From Ramlibacter paludis (GTDB lineage: Bacteria; Pseudomonadota; Gammaproteobacteria; Burkholderiales; Burkholderiaceae_C), in NCBI RefSeq assembly GCF_022012305.1, contig NZ_JAKLTM010000001.1:744001-808000 (forward strand): a stretch of 64,000 nt of DNA, read 5' to 3'. The notes beneath the pieces were generated by a model. That model had not been told where the DNA came from and did no database searches. It saw only the letters and a program-made list of their open reading frames with translations. Shown one piece after another: positions 34,901 to 45,100 of this stretch. Both the position numbers and the translations under genes were made by a program. Within the stretch, counting starts at the first letter, position 1. The number at the start of each line of letters is the position of its first letter.

Positions 34901-35051
34901 CCTGGGACTGGACGTCGGCCATGAGCGCCGTGCCGGATTGCGCCGAGGCGCTGGGGGCTGGCGAGTCCGAGCCCCCACCGCAGGCGGCGAGCAAGGCTGC
35001 CGCGAGCAGGGAGACGATTGCAAGCGGGCGCTTGCGCGAAACGGGGATCAT
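31995..35051 (-). CDS. Subtilisin-like serine protease (S8, plant-subtilase type), lipoprotein
   Basis: This protein of about 1018 residues begins with a lipoprotein signal (ALLAAC, Cys24) and a Gly/Ser-rich spacer. It continues with an I9-type propeptide (AYIVQMDELPAS to ATKGVVSVTKDE), then the S8 domain: Asp in GMVDSGIWPES, His in GGHGTHTAS, Asn in SAGNSGP and Ser in YSGTSMSSPH. A PA-type insert (KIVLCDRGTNDRVNK, then GGIGMVLVN) sits between the His and Ser blocks, as in plant cucumisin-like subtilases. Fibronectin-like and pre-peptidase-type beta domains end the protein. MIPVSRKRP is the start, with AAGGAG upstream; the longer frame to 35171 is not supported. Confidence 0.93.
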   Translation of the reverse strand: MIPVSRKRPLAIVSLLAAALLAACGGGSDSPAPSASAQSGTALMADVQSQAAATGEVTSQPVDSDRGTRRGNAAPATNRAYIVQMDELPASAYDGRTPGLKATKPSKGQKLDSESPAVANYIAHLASKHDAALQKVGNARKLYSYGYVFNGFAAELTDAQAQKLAATKGVVSVTKDELRQMDTASTPSFLGLAGSTGFWAKTGATGEGVVIGMVDSGIWPESESFSDRTGTNGNETQDGKLSYQNIPGWKGKCINGDQFNNSMCNQKLIGARYYNSGFGGNAGVMERWGPTGEFNSPRDWGGHGTHTASTAGGNSGVTVTGPAAPFGKISGMAPRARISVYKVCWSETALGGGCFGSDSVAAIEQAIADGVDVINFSISGSTTNFRDPVEIAFMYAADAGVFVATSAGNSGPTVSTVAHPSPWLTTVAAGTHNRAAIGTVTLGNGAVYTGASLAANAVSGAFIDSQAAALPGADPTAARLCFSTSWAGAPVLDPAKVSGKIVLCDRGTNDRVNKSLAVQEAGGIGMVLVNTSPNTLNADYHVVPTVHIADTARTAVKAYAATTGATAAISQSTLDFSAAAPFTASFSSRGPSLAAGGSVLKPDIIAPGQDILAAVAPPGNGGRNFDLYSGTSMSSPHIAGIAALFKQLNPSWSPMAIKSALMTTAGDVLDGPNTNPLVIFRQGAGHVKPSAALDPGLVFDSNIVDWIGFLCGTQLPASYCAANGIPVVDPTNMNVASIALGALPGTQTITRRVTNVSNSSATYTASYTGMAGFTVAVAPASLVIAPGQTKNVTVTITRTSAALNAYGGGQLTLTDGTHKVRVPMVARPVALGAPAEVTGSYNVTFGYDGAFSATARGLVPAVKASGSVATDGTADFLVTVPAGMSHVRFSTFDSDVSQASDIDMEVYNSAGTLVGSSGGSTAQEEVNIRNPAADTYRVRVVGFAVPSGAASFNLYSWVLGTAAAGNMTVSAPATAVTGQTGAITITTNSLAAGTKYMGSVVYGGATGLPNPTIVRVDP

Positions 35052-37328
<2,277 letters not shown>

Positions 37329-37393
37329 AATCGGCCCACAGGTCGTCGCCCCGGCGGCCTTTTTCTTTTCCCGGGGCCATGTAGAGGAACACC

Positions 37394-38473
37394 ATGTACA
37401 AAAACCTCGCAGCCGCCGGCATGGCGGCCGCCTTGTTTTTCTCCCCCCTTTCCCACGCGCAGAAGGCGAGCGAGCCCCTCAAGGTCGGCTTCGTCTATGT
37501 CGCGCCCGTCACCGACGCGGGCTGGGTGCACCAGCATGAAGAGGCGCGCCAGGCCGTGCAGGCCGCCTTCGGCAAGCGCGTGCAGACCAGCTTCGTCGAG
37601 AACGTGGCCGAGGGCGCCGATGCCGAACGCGTCATCCGCGACCTCGCCGCCACCGGCCACAAGCTGATCTTCACTCCCAGCTTCGGCTACATGGAGCCCA
37701 CCCTGAAGGTGGCGAAGGACTTCCCCGACGTGAAGTTCGAGTCGGTCACGGGCTACAAGACCGCGGCCAACGTCGCGACCGCCAACGCGCGCTACTACGA
37801 GGGCCGCTATCTCGCCGGCGTCGCCGCCGGGCGCCTGAGCAAGACCCATGTGGCGGGTTACGTGGCCGGCTTCCCGATTCCCGAAGTGCTGCAGGGCATC
37901 AATGCCTTCACGCTGGGCATGCGTTCGGTCGACCCGAAGGCGCAGGTCAAGGTGGTGTGGATCAACACCTGGTTCGACCCGGCCCGGGAACGCGAAGCGG
38001 CCATGACCCTGATGAACCAGGATGCCGACGTACTGGCCTTCCACACCGCCTCCACCGCCGTGATGGCGGCCGCCCAGGAACGCGGCAAGCTGGCCATCGC
38101 CTACCACTCGGACATGCGCAAGGCCGCGCCCGATGCGCAGGTTCTGGCCGTCACCCACCAGTGGGCCGACTATTACCAGCGCCGCACGCAGGCTGCGCTG
38201 GACGGCAGCTGGAAGAGCGGCAACGTCTGGGGCGGGGTGAAGGAAGGGATGATCCGGGTCGGCTGGTTCGGCCCCAAGGTGCCGCAGGCCGTGCAGGCCG
38301 AAGTGCTGCAGCGGCAGAAGGACATCGCCGCCGGCAAGCTCGTCCCCTTCGCCGGCCCCATCGCCGACAACGAAGGCCACGAGGTGCTGGCCAAGGGCAA
38401 GGCAATGACGGACGACCAGATACTGAATATGAACTTTCTCGTATCGGGCGTGCAGGGGAAGATCGCAAAATGA
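37394..38473 (+). CDS. Second BMP-family purine-binding protein
   Basis: This 359-residue exported BMP protein has a type I signal (LFFSPLSHAQ) and no lipobox, unlike the first BMP protein of this window. The body has FVYVAPVTDAGWVHQHEEAR, FTPSFGYMEPTLKVAKDF, GYKTAANVATANARYYEGRY and GFPIPEVLQGINAFTLG. No ATPase or permease is next to it. It could feed the importer at 26335-29900 with another ligand such as adenine or guanine. AGAGGAA precedes the ATG. Confidence 0.93.
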   Translation: MYKNLAAAGMAAALFFSPLSHAQKASEPLKVGFVYVAPVTDAGWVHQHEEARQAVQAAFGKRVQTSFVENVAEGADAERVIRDLAATGHKLIFTPSFGYMEPTLKVAKDFPDVKFESVTGYKTAANVATANARYYEGRYLAGVAAGRLSKTHVAGYVAGFPIPEVLQGINAFTLGMRSVDPKAQVKVVWINTWFDPAREREAAMTLMNQDADVLAFHTASTAVMAAAQERGKLAIAYHSDMRKAAPDAQVLAVTHQWADYYQRRTQAALDGSWKSGNVWGGVKEGMIRVGWFGPKVPQAVQAEVLQRQKDIAAGKLVPFAGPIADNEGHEVLAKGKAMTDDQILNMNFLVSGVQGKIAK

Positions 38474-38480
38474 CGCCTGG

Positions 38481-38495
38481 ACGCCCGCCGGGCGT
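38481..38495 (+). terminator. Short hairpin after the second BMP gene
   Basis: A 6-bp stem (ACGCCC / GGGCGT) with a three-base loop lies 7 bases after the stop codon and just before the REP-like element. It has no U tract, so it is weak as a terminator on its own. Confidence 0.35.
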
Positions 38496-38500
38496 TCACG

Positions 38501-38569
38501 TGTCATCCCGGCCTTGAGCCGGGATCCACGGCTTGAACTTCTGGATGCCGGGTCAAGCCCGGCATGACA
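38501..38569. repeat. REP-like double palindrome (copy 2)
   Basis: There are two stems in tandem: ATCCCGGC-CTTGA-GCCGGGAT (38505-38525) and ATGCCGGG-TCAAG-CCCGGCAT (38544-38565), flanked by GTC and GAC. The second stem ends in the ATG that opens the guanine deaminase frame. It shares the pattern of the copies at 26291, 42265 and 47054. Confidence 0.8.
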
Positions 38570-39871
38570 AGCCTCATGCAAGCATTCCGCGCCGCCCTCC
38601 TGCGTTTCGCCGACGACGGCTCGGCCCTCTACGACGAGGACGGCCTGCTCGTCGTCGGCCCCGATGCACAGGGCCGCAAGGTGGTGCGCGCGGCCGGCTC
38701 GCATGCGGCGCTGCACGGCAACTATCCCGGTGTCCGCATCGAGCACCTGCCCGGCAAGATCATCGCGCCCGGCTTCATCGACCTGCACGTCCACTTTCCG
38801 CAGACCGACGTGATCGGCTCGCCGGCCGAGGGCCTGCTGCCCTGGCTGGAGAACTACACCTTCCCGCACGAAGCGCGCTTTGCCGACGCGGCCTACGCGC
38901 GCGGCGTTGCCTCCGTCTTCCTCGACGAGCTGCAGCGCAACGGCGTCACCACCGCGCTGGCCTTCTGCACTTCGCACCCGCATTCGGTCGACGCGCTGAT
39001 GGAGGAGGCGGAGCGGCGCGGCCTGCGGCTGATCGCCGGCAAGGTGCTGCAGGACCGGCATTCGCCCGACGGCGTGCGCGACGAGACCGAGCAGTCGCTG
39101 GTCGACACCGAAGCCCTGATCCGCCGCTGGCACAAGAAAGGCCGCCTCGGCTACGCCATCACGCCGCGCTTCGCGCCCAGCTGCAGCGAGGCGCAATTGC
39201 GCGGCGCCGGCGAGCTGGCCGCGCGCTACCCGGACACATGGATCCAGTCGCACGTGGCCGAGAACAAGGACGAGATCCGCTGGGCGCGCGAGCTGTTCCC
39301 GCAGTCGCGCAGCTACCTCGCGGTCTACCAGGACTTCGGGCTGATGCGCGAGCGCGCCATCTACGCCCATTGCATCCACTTCGACGACGAAGACCGCCTG
39401 CTGATGCGCGACACCGGCGCCGCCGCGGCCGTGAGCCCCACCAGCAACCTGTTCCTGGGCAGCGGCTTCTTCGACTACGAGGGCGCGCGCCGGATCGGCT
39501 TTCGCCATGGCCTGGCCAGCGACGTCGGCGGCGGCACCAGCTTCTGCCCCTTCCACACCATGCTGGCCGCGTACTACGTCGGCCGCGAAGGGCAGACCAA
39601 GCCGGGGCTCAGCCTGTCGCCGCAGAACCTGTGGTGGCAGCACACCGCCGGCGCGGCGCAGGCGCTGGGCCTCGAAGGCGTGGTGGGCAACCTGCAGCCG
39701 GGTTGCGAGGCCGATTTCGTGGTGATCGATCCCGCCGCCACGCCGCTGCTGGCGCGCAAGACCGCGAACGCGCGCGACCTCGACGAGCTCCTGTTCTCGC
39801 TGATCGTGCTGGGGGACGACCGCGCCATAGACCGGGTCGTGATCGAAGGGGCCGCCGCGGCGGCCCCCTAG
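38564..39871 (+). CDS. guaD: Guanine deaminase
   Basis: This 435-residue amidohydrolase has [40 protein letters not shown], then [19 protein letters not shown] and SDVGGGTSF, the guanine deaminase series of metal and substrate motifs. It converts guanine to xanthine, feeding XdhAB. The first ATG (38564) is part of a REP-like repeat; the second (38576, MQAF) may be the true start. Neither has a Shine-Dalgarno sequence. The C-terminus is an Ala run encoded by a 20-base palindrome. Confidence 0.93.
   Translation: MTSLMQAFRAALLRFADDGSALYDEDGLLVVGPDAQGRKVVRAAGSHAALHGNYPGVRIEHLPGKIIAPGFIDLHVHFPQTDVIGSPAEGLLPWLENYTFPHEARFADAAYARGVASVFLDELQRNGVTTALAFCTSHPHSVDALMEEAERRGLRLIAGKVLQDRHSPDGVRDETEQSLVDTEALIRRWHKKGRLGYAITPRFAPSCSEAQLRGAGELAARYPDTWIQSHVAENKDEIRWARELFPQSRSYLAVYQDFGLMRERAIYAHCIHFDDEDRLLMRDTGAAAAVSPTSNLFLGSGFFDYEGARRIGFRHGLASDVGGGTSFCPFHTMLAAYYVGREGQTKPGLSLSPQNLWWQHTAGAAQALGLEGVVGNLQPGCEADFVVIDPAATPLLARKTANARDLDELLFSLIVLGDDRAIDRVVIEGAAAAAP
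39848..39867 (+). repeat. 20-base perfect palindrome at the end of guaD
   Basis: GGGGCCGCCG followed by its exact complement encodes the C-terminal Gly-Ala run of GuaD and ends two bases before the stop codon. In RNA it would form a very stable stem, 27 bases before the dcd start, and might lower readthrough into dcd. Confidence 0.6.
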
Positions 39872-39894
39872 AATGGCGGCCCAGGAGTGCCCCA

Positions 39895-40461
39895 ATGACG
39901 ATCAAGAGCGACAAGTGGATCCGCAGGATGGCCGAACAGCACGGCCTGATCGATCCTTTCGAGCCCGGCCAGGTGCGCCAGGTGGAGGGCCGCCGCGTCA
40001 TCAGCTACGGAACCTCGAGCTACGGCTACGACATCCGCTGCGCGCCGGAATTCAAGGTCTTCACCAACATCCACAGCACGGTGGTGGACCCGAAGAACTT
40101 CGACGAGAAGAGCTTCGTCGACTTCCACGACGACGTCTGCATCATCCCGCCCAACAGCTTCGCGCTGGCGCGCACGCTGGAGTACTTCCGCATCCCGCGC
40201 AACGTGCTGACCATCTGCCTGGGCAAGAGCACCTACGCGCGCTGCGGCATCATCGTCAACGTCACGCCCTTCGAGCCGGAGTGGGAAGGCTACGTGACGC
40301 TGGAGTTCTCGAACACCACGCCGCTGCCGGCGAAGATCTACGCCGGCGAAGGCTGCGCGCAGGTGCTGTTCTTCGAGAGCGACGAGGAGTGCGAGACCAG
40401 CTACAAGGACCGGGGCGGCAAGTACCAGGGGCAGTCGGGCGTCACGCTGCCCAAGGCCTGA
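39895..40461 (+). CDS. dcd: dCTP deaminase
   Basis: This 188-residue protein has the family length and motifs: [53 protein letters not shown] with the Lys-Ser-Thr binding segment and catalytic Glu, and [13 protein letters not shown] at the C-terminus. It deaminates dCTP to dUTP for thymidylate synthesis. AGGAG precedes the ATG. It converges with the ModA-like gene. Confidence 0.97.
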   Translation: MTIKSDKWIRRMAEQHGLIDPFEPGQVRQVEGRRVISYGTSSYGYDIRCAPEFKVFTNIHSTVVDPKNFDEKSFVDFHDDVCIIPPNSFALARTLEYFRIPRNVLTICLGKSTYARCGIIVNVTPFEPEWEGYVTLEFSNTTPLPAKIYAGEGCAQVLFFESDEECETSYKDRGGKYQGQSGVTLPKA

Positions 40462-40468
40462 GGGCCTT
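40453..40468. terminator. Small symmetric hairpin between dcd and the ModA-like gene
   Basis: AAGGCC-TGAG-GGCCTT spans the dcd stop codon and touches the ModA-like stop codon. The stem is only 6 bp with no long U run, so it can be only a weak two-way terminator. Confidence 0.4.
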
Positions 40469-41241
40469 CAGGGCGCAGTGAAGCCGCTCGCGCGCCAGGC
40501 CGATTGCGCCGCCGGCGTCGCCAGGAATTCCAGCAGGGCCACGGCGGCACCGCTGCCGCTTGCGAGCGCAGCGCCATAGCCCGTGGCCTGCGCATGCGGC
40601 GCGGGCAGGCCGCCGACGAAGCGCACGCCTTGCGCCGCCATGATCTCGCTCGACTGGCTCACGCCCAGCGCGAACTTGCCGGCCGCCACCGCGTTGATCA
40701 CGTCGACGCCGAAAGGCAGCACGGTGAGTCGGGGGGCGAGCTCCGCGCGCAGGTCGAGCGCATCGAGCACCTTCGCGAAGTGCGTGCCGGCGGTGGCGCC
40801 GCGCGCGGGATCCGCATAGGCGATGCTGGGCGCGGCCTGCAAGGCGGCGCGCAGGTGTGCCGCATCGGAGATGTCCGGCAGCGGTGACGTGCCCGCAGGC
40901 GCGGCCAGCGCCACGACGACGCGGCCGATGCCGACCGCTGCGCGCGGCTGCAGGCGATCCGCCACGCGCAGCTGCTGCAAGGCGGCGTCGCTCAGGACGA
41001 CGAGGTCGGCGACTGCGCCCGGCGCGGCCTGCAGCACGCGATCGCGTTGCGTGCCCACGGTGTCGTAGCCCGCACGCAGCGTGTGGCCGCTGGCGCGCTC
41101 GAACGCGGGCGCGATTTCCTCGAGGGCATGCTTGGCCGCGCCGGCAGCGAGTACGCGCACTTCATCCGCGTGCGCGCCCGTTGCCGGGAACGCCAGGGCG
41201 GCGACGAGAAAACAGGCCTGCCAAAGTTTTTTTCGTGTCAT
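40468..41241 (-). CDS. ModA-like periplasmic substrate-binding protein (orphan)
   Basis: This 257-residue protein has a signal peptide (ending GAHADE) and a type II binding fold: VRVLAAGAAKHALEEIAPAFE, then GAVADLVVLSDAALQQL, YADPARGATAGTHFAKVL and VLPFGVDVINAVAAGKFALGVSQSSEI. This is the ModA-like oxyanion-binding family. Diverged segments and the absence of modB/modC argue against a simple molybdate importer; the ligand is open. XdhAB in this window needs molybdenum. The start has no Shine-Dalgarno sequence. Confidence 0.83.
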   Translation of the reverse strand: MTRKKLWQACFLVAALAFPATGAHADEVRVLAAGAAKHALEEIAPAFERASGHTLRAGYDTVGTQRDRVLQAAPGAVADLVVLSDAALQQLRVADRLQPRAAVGIGRVVVALAAPAGTSPLPDISDAAHLRAALQAAPSIAYADPARGATAGTHFAKVLDALDLRAELAPRLTVLPFGVDVINAVAAGKFALGVSQSSEIMAAQGVRFVGGLPAPHAQATGYGAALASGSGAAVALLEFLATPAAQSAWRASGFTAP

Positions 41242-41592
41242 CCATTTGGAGGTCTGCGCGACCCCTCCACGTGTGCGCTCGCTTCGCGCGGTCTACGGTC
41301 GAGCAAGCTCGCTGCACGTGCATGGTGCGTCGTCAGCGCGCGCTCGCGGTTGCCGCGCAACATCTTCGCCGCTTGTGCACGGTCGTGCCAGCAAGGATTG
41401 AGCGTTTCCGTCCACGCCGCGCAACACCGCGGTCGCCGCTTGCGGGTTTTCCAGAACGGGCGACGCGCGGACATGCGCGCGTCACCCAATGGGTGTTTCA
41501 TGGCTCCAATCGTCGGTGCCTGAGCCGAAGAGCTACTGTCCTACATCAAGTCGCGCACCCGCCACTGGCGTGGCCATTCGCGCAGGAATACG
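41242..41592. other. 351-base intergenic region upstream of small-protein genes
   Basis: I see no credible gene here. Frames on both strands are Arg/Ser/Pro-rich without ribosome sites. The composition is somewhat less GC-rich than the neighbours. It contains a short self-complementary CGAGC-AA-GCTCG (41300-41311). It should carry the promoters for the divergent ModA-like gene and the small membrane protein gene. Confidence 0.55.
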
Positions 41593-41931
41593 ATGACTGC
41601 AAAGAGGTACCCCGCCATGCCTGCCATCACCGCCGTCACGCATGAAGAGCAACAGCCGCCGCTCGAGCGCAACCGATTGTTCTGGACGATGGTGGGCGCG
41701 CTGGTGCTGCTGCAGCTCGTGGCCTTCTGGATGGTGTGCAGCCACCAGGTGCGCCAGGCCGAAGTGCGCGACAACGCCGTCGCCGTGCAGCAGATGGCCC
41801 TTTCGGACTGCCTGCAGTACATCCCCGGCTCGACGATCGCCAGCTGCAGCAACCAGCTCGAACACGCCAAGGCGGTCCAGCCCGCAACCCCGGTGACCGG
41901 CGCCATGCCGGTCAGCTACACCTACCGCTGA
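41593..41931 (+). CDS. Small single-pass membrane protein, unknown
   Basis: In this 112-residue protein a cytoplasmic N-terminus is followed by one membrane helix (about 30-48, FWTMVGALVLLQLVAFWMVC) and a periplasmic tail with two cysteines (DCLQYIPGSTIASCSNQ). The tail cysteines could form a disulphide. AGGA lies 7 bases before the ATG. The next small gene follows after 14 bases with its own AGGAG. I recognise no family. Confidence 0.72.
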   Translation: MTAKRYPAMPAITAVTHEEQQPPLERNRLFWTMVGALVLLQLVAFWMVCSHQVRQAEVRDNAVAVQQMALSDCLQYIPGSTIASCSNQLEHAKAVQPATPVTGAMPVSYTYR

Positions 41932-41945
41932 AGCAGGAGTCCGCC

Positions 41946-42263
41946 ATGGACTCGCAGCCGCTTCCCCTGTCGCCCGAGGAGCCCGGCCTTGCGCCGCAGG
42001 ACTCCGTCTTCGATGCGCCGGACGATGCGGCCCACGCGCGCTATTGCCCCATGGAATTGCTGGCCTGCTTCGCCCTGCTGATGGCGGGGCATGGCCGCTG
42101 CGTCAACACCGACATGATGCTGGGCGACGGCGAGTACGCGATGTGGCAACTGTCGTGTGCCAAGGCGATGGACGATGCGGAGCTCGGCGACGTCGCGATG
42201 CGCCTGGCGGGCTACTTCGACGATCCGCGGCATTCGGCGACGCCGATGCTCGGCACCGCGTAA
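41946..42263 (+). CDS. Small soluble hypothetical protein
   Basis: This 105-residue acidic protein begins MDSQPLPLSPEEPG and has a hydrophobic centre (YCPMELLACFALLMAGHGRC) with Cys, His and Met, then VNTDMMLGDGEYAMWQL. A good AGGAG precedes the ATG, 14 bases after the previous small gene, so the two form a likely operon. The family is unknown. Confidence 0.72.
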   Translation: MDSQPLPLSPEEPGLAPQDSVFDAPDDAAHARYCPMELLACFALLMAGHGRCVNTDMMLGDGEYAMWQLSCAKAMDDAELGDVAMRLAGYFDDPRHSATPMLGTA

Positions 42264-42264
42264 T

Positions 42265-42366
42265 CGTCATTCCCGCGAAGGCGGGAATCCAGAGCTTCCA
42301 GGACCCCGCGCAGCGGGGTCTTTCAATTCGGGCGCCCTGGATCCCCGCCTGCGCGGGGATGACGTC
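42265..42366. repeat. REP-like triple palindrome (copy 3)
   Basis: There are three stems in about 100 bases: ATTCCCGC/GCGGGAAT (42269-42288), GACCCCGC/GCGGGGTC (42302-42320, followed by TTT) and ATCCCCGC/GCGGGGAT (42341-42360), framed by CGTC and GACG. The right end overlaps the recJ stop codon. The middle stem could serve as a terminator for the small-protein operon. Confidence 0.85.
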
Positions 42367-44074
42367 AAAATTCCGCGGCTTCCACCAGGAAGCGCACCCG
42401 CCGCACCCCTTGCCACTCGTCCGCATCGAGGCGGAAAGCGATCTTCACGCGTGCTGGCAGCGGTTCGGTGCGGCCGAACCACATGCCGTCCACCGGCTGG
42501 CCCTGGTGCTTCAGCTTCAGCGCCAGGTGTTTCTCGCCCACCAGCTTCTGCGACAGCACTTCCACCTCTTCGCTGAACACCGGCGCGGCAAAGCCCTGGC
42601 CCCAGACTTCCGCGTGCAGCGTGTCGACGAGATCGGCGCGCCGGTATTCGGGTGCGAGCGGGCCGTCCGTGTGCAGCCGCCGCAGCAGTGTCGGCGCATC
42701 CAGCCATTCCTGCGCCACCTGCGCCAGCGCCTGCTCGAAGACGTCCAGGTGCTCCTCGGCCACCGTGCAGCCTGCGGCCATCGCGTGCCCGCCGAACCGC
42801 AGCAGCACGCCGGGATGGCGCTTGGCCACCAGGTCGAGCGCGTCGCGCAGGTGGAAGCCGGGGATGGAACGCCCCGAGCCTTTCAGCTCGTGCTCCTTGC
42901 CTGGCGCCTGGCTCGCGGCGAAGACGAAGGTCGGCCGGTGCAATTTGTCCTTGATGCGCGAAGCCACGATGCCGACCACGCCTTCGTGGAAGTCCGGGTC
43001 GAACACGCAGATCGCGGGCGGCGGCTCGTCGCCTTCCTCGAACAGCGATTCGGCGATCTCCATCGCCTGCTCGCGCATGTCGCCCTCGATCTCGCGCCGT
43101 TCTCGGTTGATCCCGTCCAGCGTGCGCGCCAGTTCGTCGCCGCGCGCCGCGTCGTCGGTCAGCAGGCATTCGATGCCCAGCGTCATGTCCGAGAGGCGAC
43201 CGGCCGCATTGATGCGCGGCCCCAGTGCAAAGCCGAAGTCGAAAGTGGTTGCCGCCTGCGGCTTGCGGGCCGCGACGCCGAACAGGCTGGCCAAGCCGCA
43301 GGGCAGGGCGCCCGCGCGGACGCGCTTCAGGCCCTGCGCCACGAGGCGGCGGTTGTTGGCATCGAGCTTGACGACGTCGGCCACCGTGCCGAGCGCCACC
43401 AGGGGCAGCAGTGCGTCGAGCCGCGGCTGGCTGGCCGCATCGAAGGCGCCGCGCGTGCGCAATTCGGCGCGCAGCGCCAGCAGCACGTAGAACATCACGC
43501 CGACGCCGGCGATCGACTTGCTCTCGAACGCGCAGCCGGGCTGGTTGGGGTTCACCACCAGCGCGCCTTCGGGCAGCGTGGGGCCGGGCAGGTGGTGGTC
43601 GGTCACCAGCACCTCGAGGCCGAGCGCGCGCGCGGCCGCCACGCCATCGATGCTGGCGATGCCGTTGTCCACCGTCACCAGCAGCTCGGCGCCGCGTTCC
43701 TTCACGCGGCGCGCGATCGGCGGCGTGAGGCCGTAGCCGTCGACCACGCGGTCCGGCACCAGGTAGTCAACGTGCTGCGCGCCCAGCAAGCGCAGGCCGC
43801 GCAGCGCCACGGCGCAAGCGGTGGCGCCGTCGCAGTCGTAGTCGGCCACGATGCAGATCCGGCGGCCGGCGGCGATGGCGTCGGCCAGCAGGCGCGCGGC
43901 CTCGGGCACGTTCTTCATCGAATCGGGCGGCAGCAGTTTGGCGAGGCCGTTGTCCATTTCGTCCTGCCCGAGGACACCGCGCGCCGCATACAGGCGGGCC
44001 AGCAGCGGATGGATGCCGGCCTGCTCCAGCGCCCAGGCCGCGCGCGGCGGCACGTCGCGGGTGACGATCTTCAT
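42365..44074 (-). CDS. recJ: Single-stranded-DNA exonuclease RecJ
   Basis: This 569-residue protein has the DHH-phosphoesterase motifs of RecJ: IVADYDCDGATA, LVTVDNGI, VLVTDHHLPG, LVALGTVADVV and LGPRINAAGRL. The DHHA1 block GFHLRDALDLVAKRHPGVL, then RFGGHAMAAG follows, with a C-terminal OB fold. It degrades single-stranded DNA 5' to 3' in recombination and mismatch repair. Its ATG overlaps the preceding gene stop codon (ATGA), and its own stop codon lies in a REP-like element. Confidence 0.96.
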   Translation of the reverse strand: MKIVTRDVPPRAAWALEQAGIHPLLARLYAARGVLGQDEMDNGLAKLLPPDSMKNVPEAARLLADAIAAGRRICIVADYDCDGATACAVALRGLRLLGAQHVDYLVPDRVVDGYGLTPPIARRVKERGAELLVTVDNGIASIDGVAAARALGLEVLVTDHHLPGPTLPEGALVVNPNQPGCAFESKSIAGVGVMFYVLLALRAELRTRGAFDAASQPRLDALLPLVALGTVADVVKLDANNRRLVAQGLKRVRAGALPCGLASLFGVAARKPQAATTFDFGFALGPRINAAGRLSDMTLGIECLLTDDAARGDELARTLDGINRERREIEGDMREQAMEIAESLFEEGDEPPPAICVFDPDFHEGVVGIVASRIKDKLHRPTFVFAASQAPGKEHELKGSGRSIPGFHLRDALDLVAKRHPGVLLRFGGHAMAAGCTVAEEHLDVFEQALAQVAQEWLDAPTLLRRLHTDGPLAPEYRRADLVDTLHAEVWGQGFAAPVFSEEVEVLSQKLVGEKHLALKLKHQGQPVDGMWFGRTEPLPARVKIAFRLDADEWQGVRRVRFLVEAAEF

Positions 44075-45039
44075 AGGGCCCCCAGCAAGGCGGCCGGCGC
44101 GGGCCTGGAGAACAAGGCGGTGAAGCGCTGCCAGGCGCCGGCGCTGCCCGAGACCCAGCTGCGCGCATGGGCGTCGCCGCACAGCGTGAGGCGCACCGGC
44201 CGGCCCGCGTCCAGCTCCTCCAGCAGCTGGGCGCATTCGCGCGCATCGAGCTGCTGCCAGGCGGCTCGCCAGGCCGCGGGGTCGCCTTGCAGTGCGGCTT
44301 CGCGCAAGGACTGGGGCAGGCGCAGGCCGGCCGGCGGCGTCGCAGCACCCTCCGCGACATTGGCCGGGAGGGCCCCGCTGCCCGAAGCCCAGAAGGAGTT
44401 CACCGGCAACAAGCCGCCGCGCTGGCGGGCATCGTTGAGCGGCAGCGTGTACAGCAGCATCTGCATTTCCTGTTGCAGCCGGCGCAGCGGGCGCCCGGGG
44501 GCCCCGGCCGGCATCCAGCCGTCGATGGTGCGGCCGCCCACGCGGTCGAGCGAGGCGGTCGGCAGCTTGCGAAAGAGCTCGCCGCGCGCCAGCCAGCGCA
44601 GCGGCGCCTGGTAGTGCAGGGTGATGCCGTCCTCCGCGAAATAGGGTTCCATGGCGGACAGCAGCGTCCGCGAATCGACGCCGTCCAGCGCGAGAGCGGC
44701 CGCAGGGGCCATCTCGACGTGGTCGCGCCCCACGCGCCAATGGCTGGGGGTGATCCAGGCCCAGCCCGCGCCTTCGGCGCCTTCCAGGCCGTCCTGGCGC
44801 GCCTGCCAGGCGGCCAGGGGGATCAGGCCGTCGGTTGCGGTTTCCAGGCCCCAGGCGCGGGCCAGGGCGCGCTCGTGGGGCATCGACAGGCTGTCGGGCG
44901 CGCCCGTGTCCGCGCCGTCCTCGCGCAGGCGGGCCAGCAACCGCTGCAGGTTGGGCAACTGGAGGCCGGCCAAGGCCTCGGGGGAGCCGCCGGGAGGGCT
45001 GCCGGCGAAGGGAACAAGCAAGTGGACACCGTCTGACAC
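44071..45039 (-). CDS. Conserved hypothetical protein coupled to recJ
   Basis: This 322-residue soluble protein begins MSDGVHLLVPFAGSPPGG. It has blocks WAWITPSHWRVGRDHVEM and PLNDARQRGGLLPVNSFWASG. Similar proteins next to recJ in Burkholderiales are often labelled phosphoglycerate-mutase-like; from the sequence alone I cannot confirm an active site. ATGA overlap with recJ suggests joint synthesis. It is divergent from lolC. Confidence 0.75.
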   Translation of the reverse strand: MSDGVHLLVPFAGSPPGGSPEALAGLQLPNLQRLLARLREDGADTGAPDSLSMPHERALARAWGLETATDGLIPLAAWQARQDGLEGAEGAGWAWITPSHWRVGRDHVEMAPAAALALDGVDSRTLLSAMEPYFAEDGITLHYQAPLRWLARGELFRKLPTASLDRVGGRTIDGWMPAGAPGRPLRRLQQEMQMLLYTLPLNDARQRGGLLPVNSFWASGSGALPANVAEGAATPPAGLRLPQSLREAALQGDPAAWRAAWQQLDARECAQLLEELDAGRPVRLTLCGDAHARSWVSGSAGAWQRFTALFSRPAPAALLGAL

Positions 45040-45100
45040 AGCCGTATTGTCGGGGATGCCACAATGCCCGCCGATGCATAAATCCCTGCTCTAGGCCCCG

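Noticed and set aside
41238..41501. 87-residue minus-strand frame overlapping the ModA-like start by ATGA
   Set aside because: The overlap resembles coupling, but the product is very basic and low-complexity with no ribosome site or hydrophobic core. I treat the region as intergenic.
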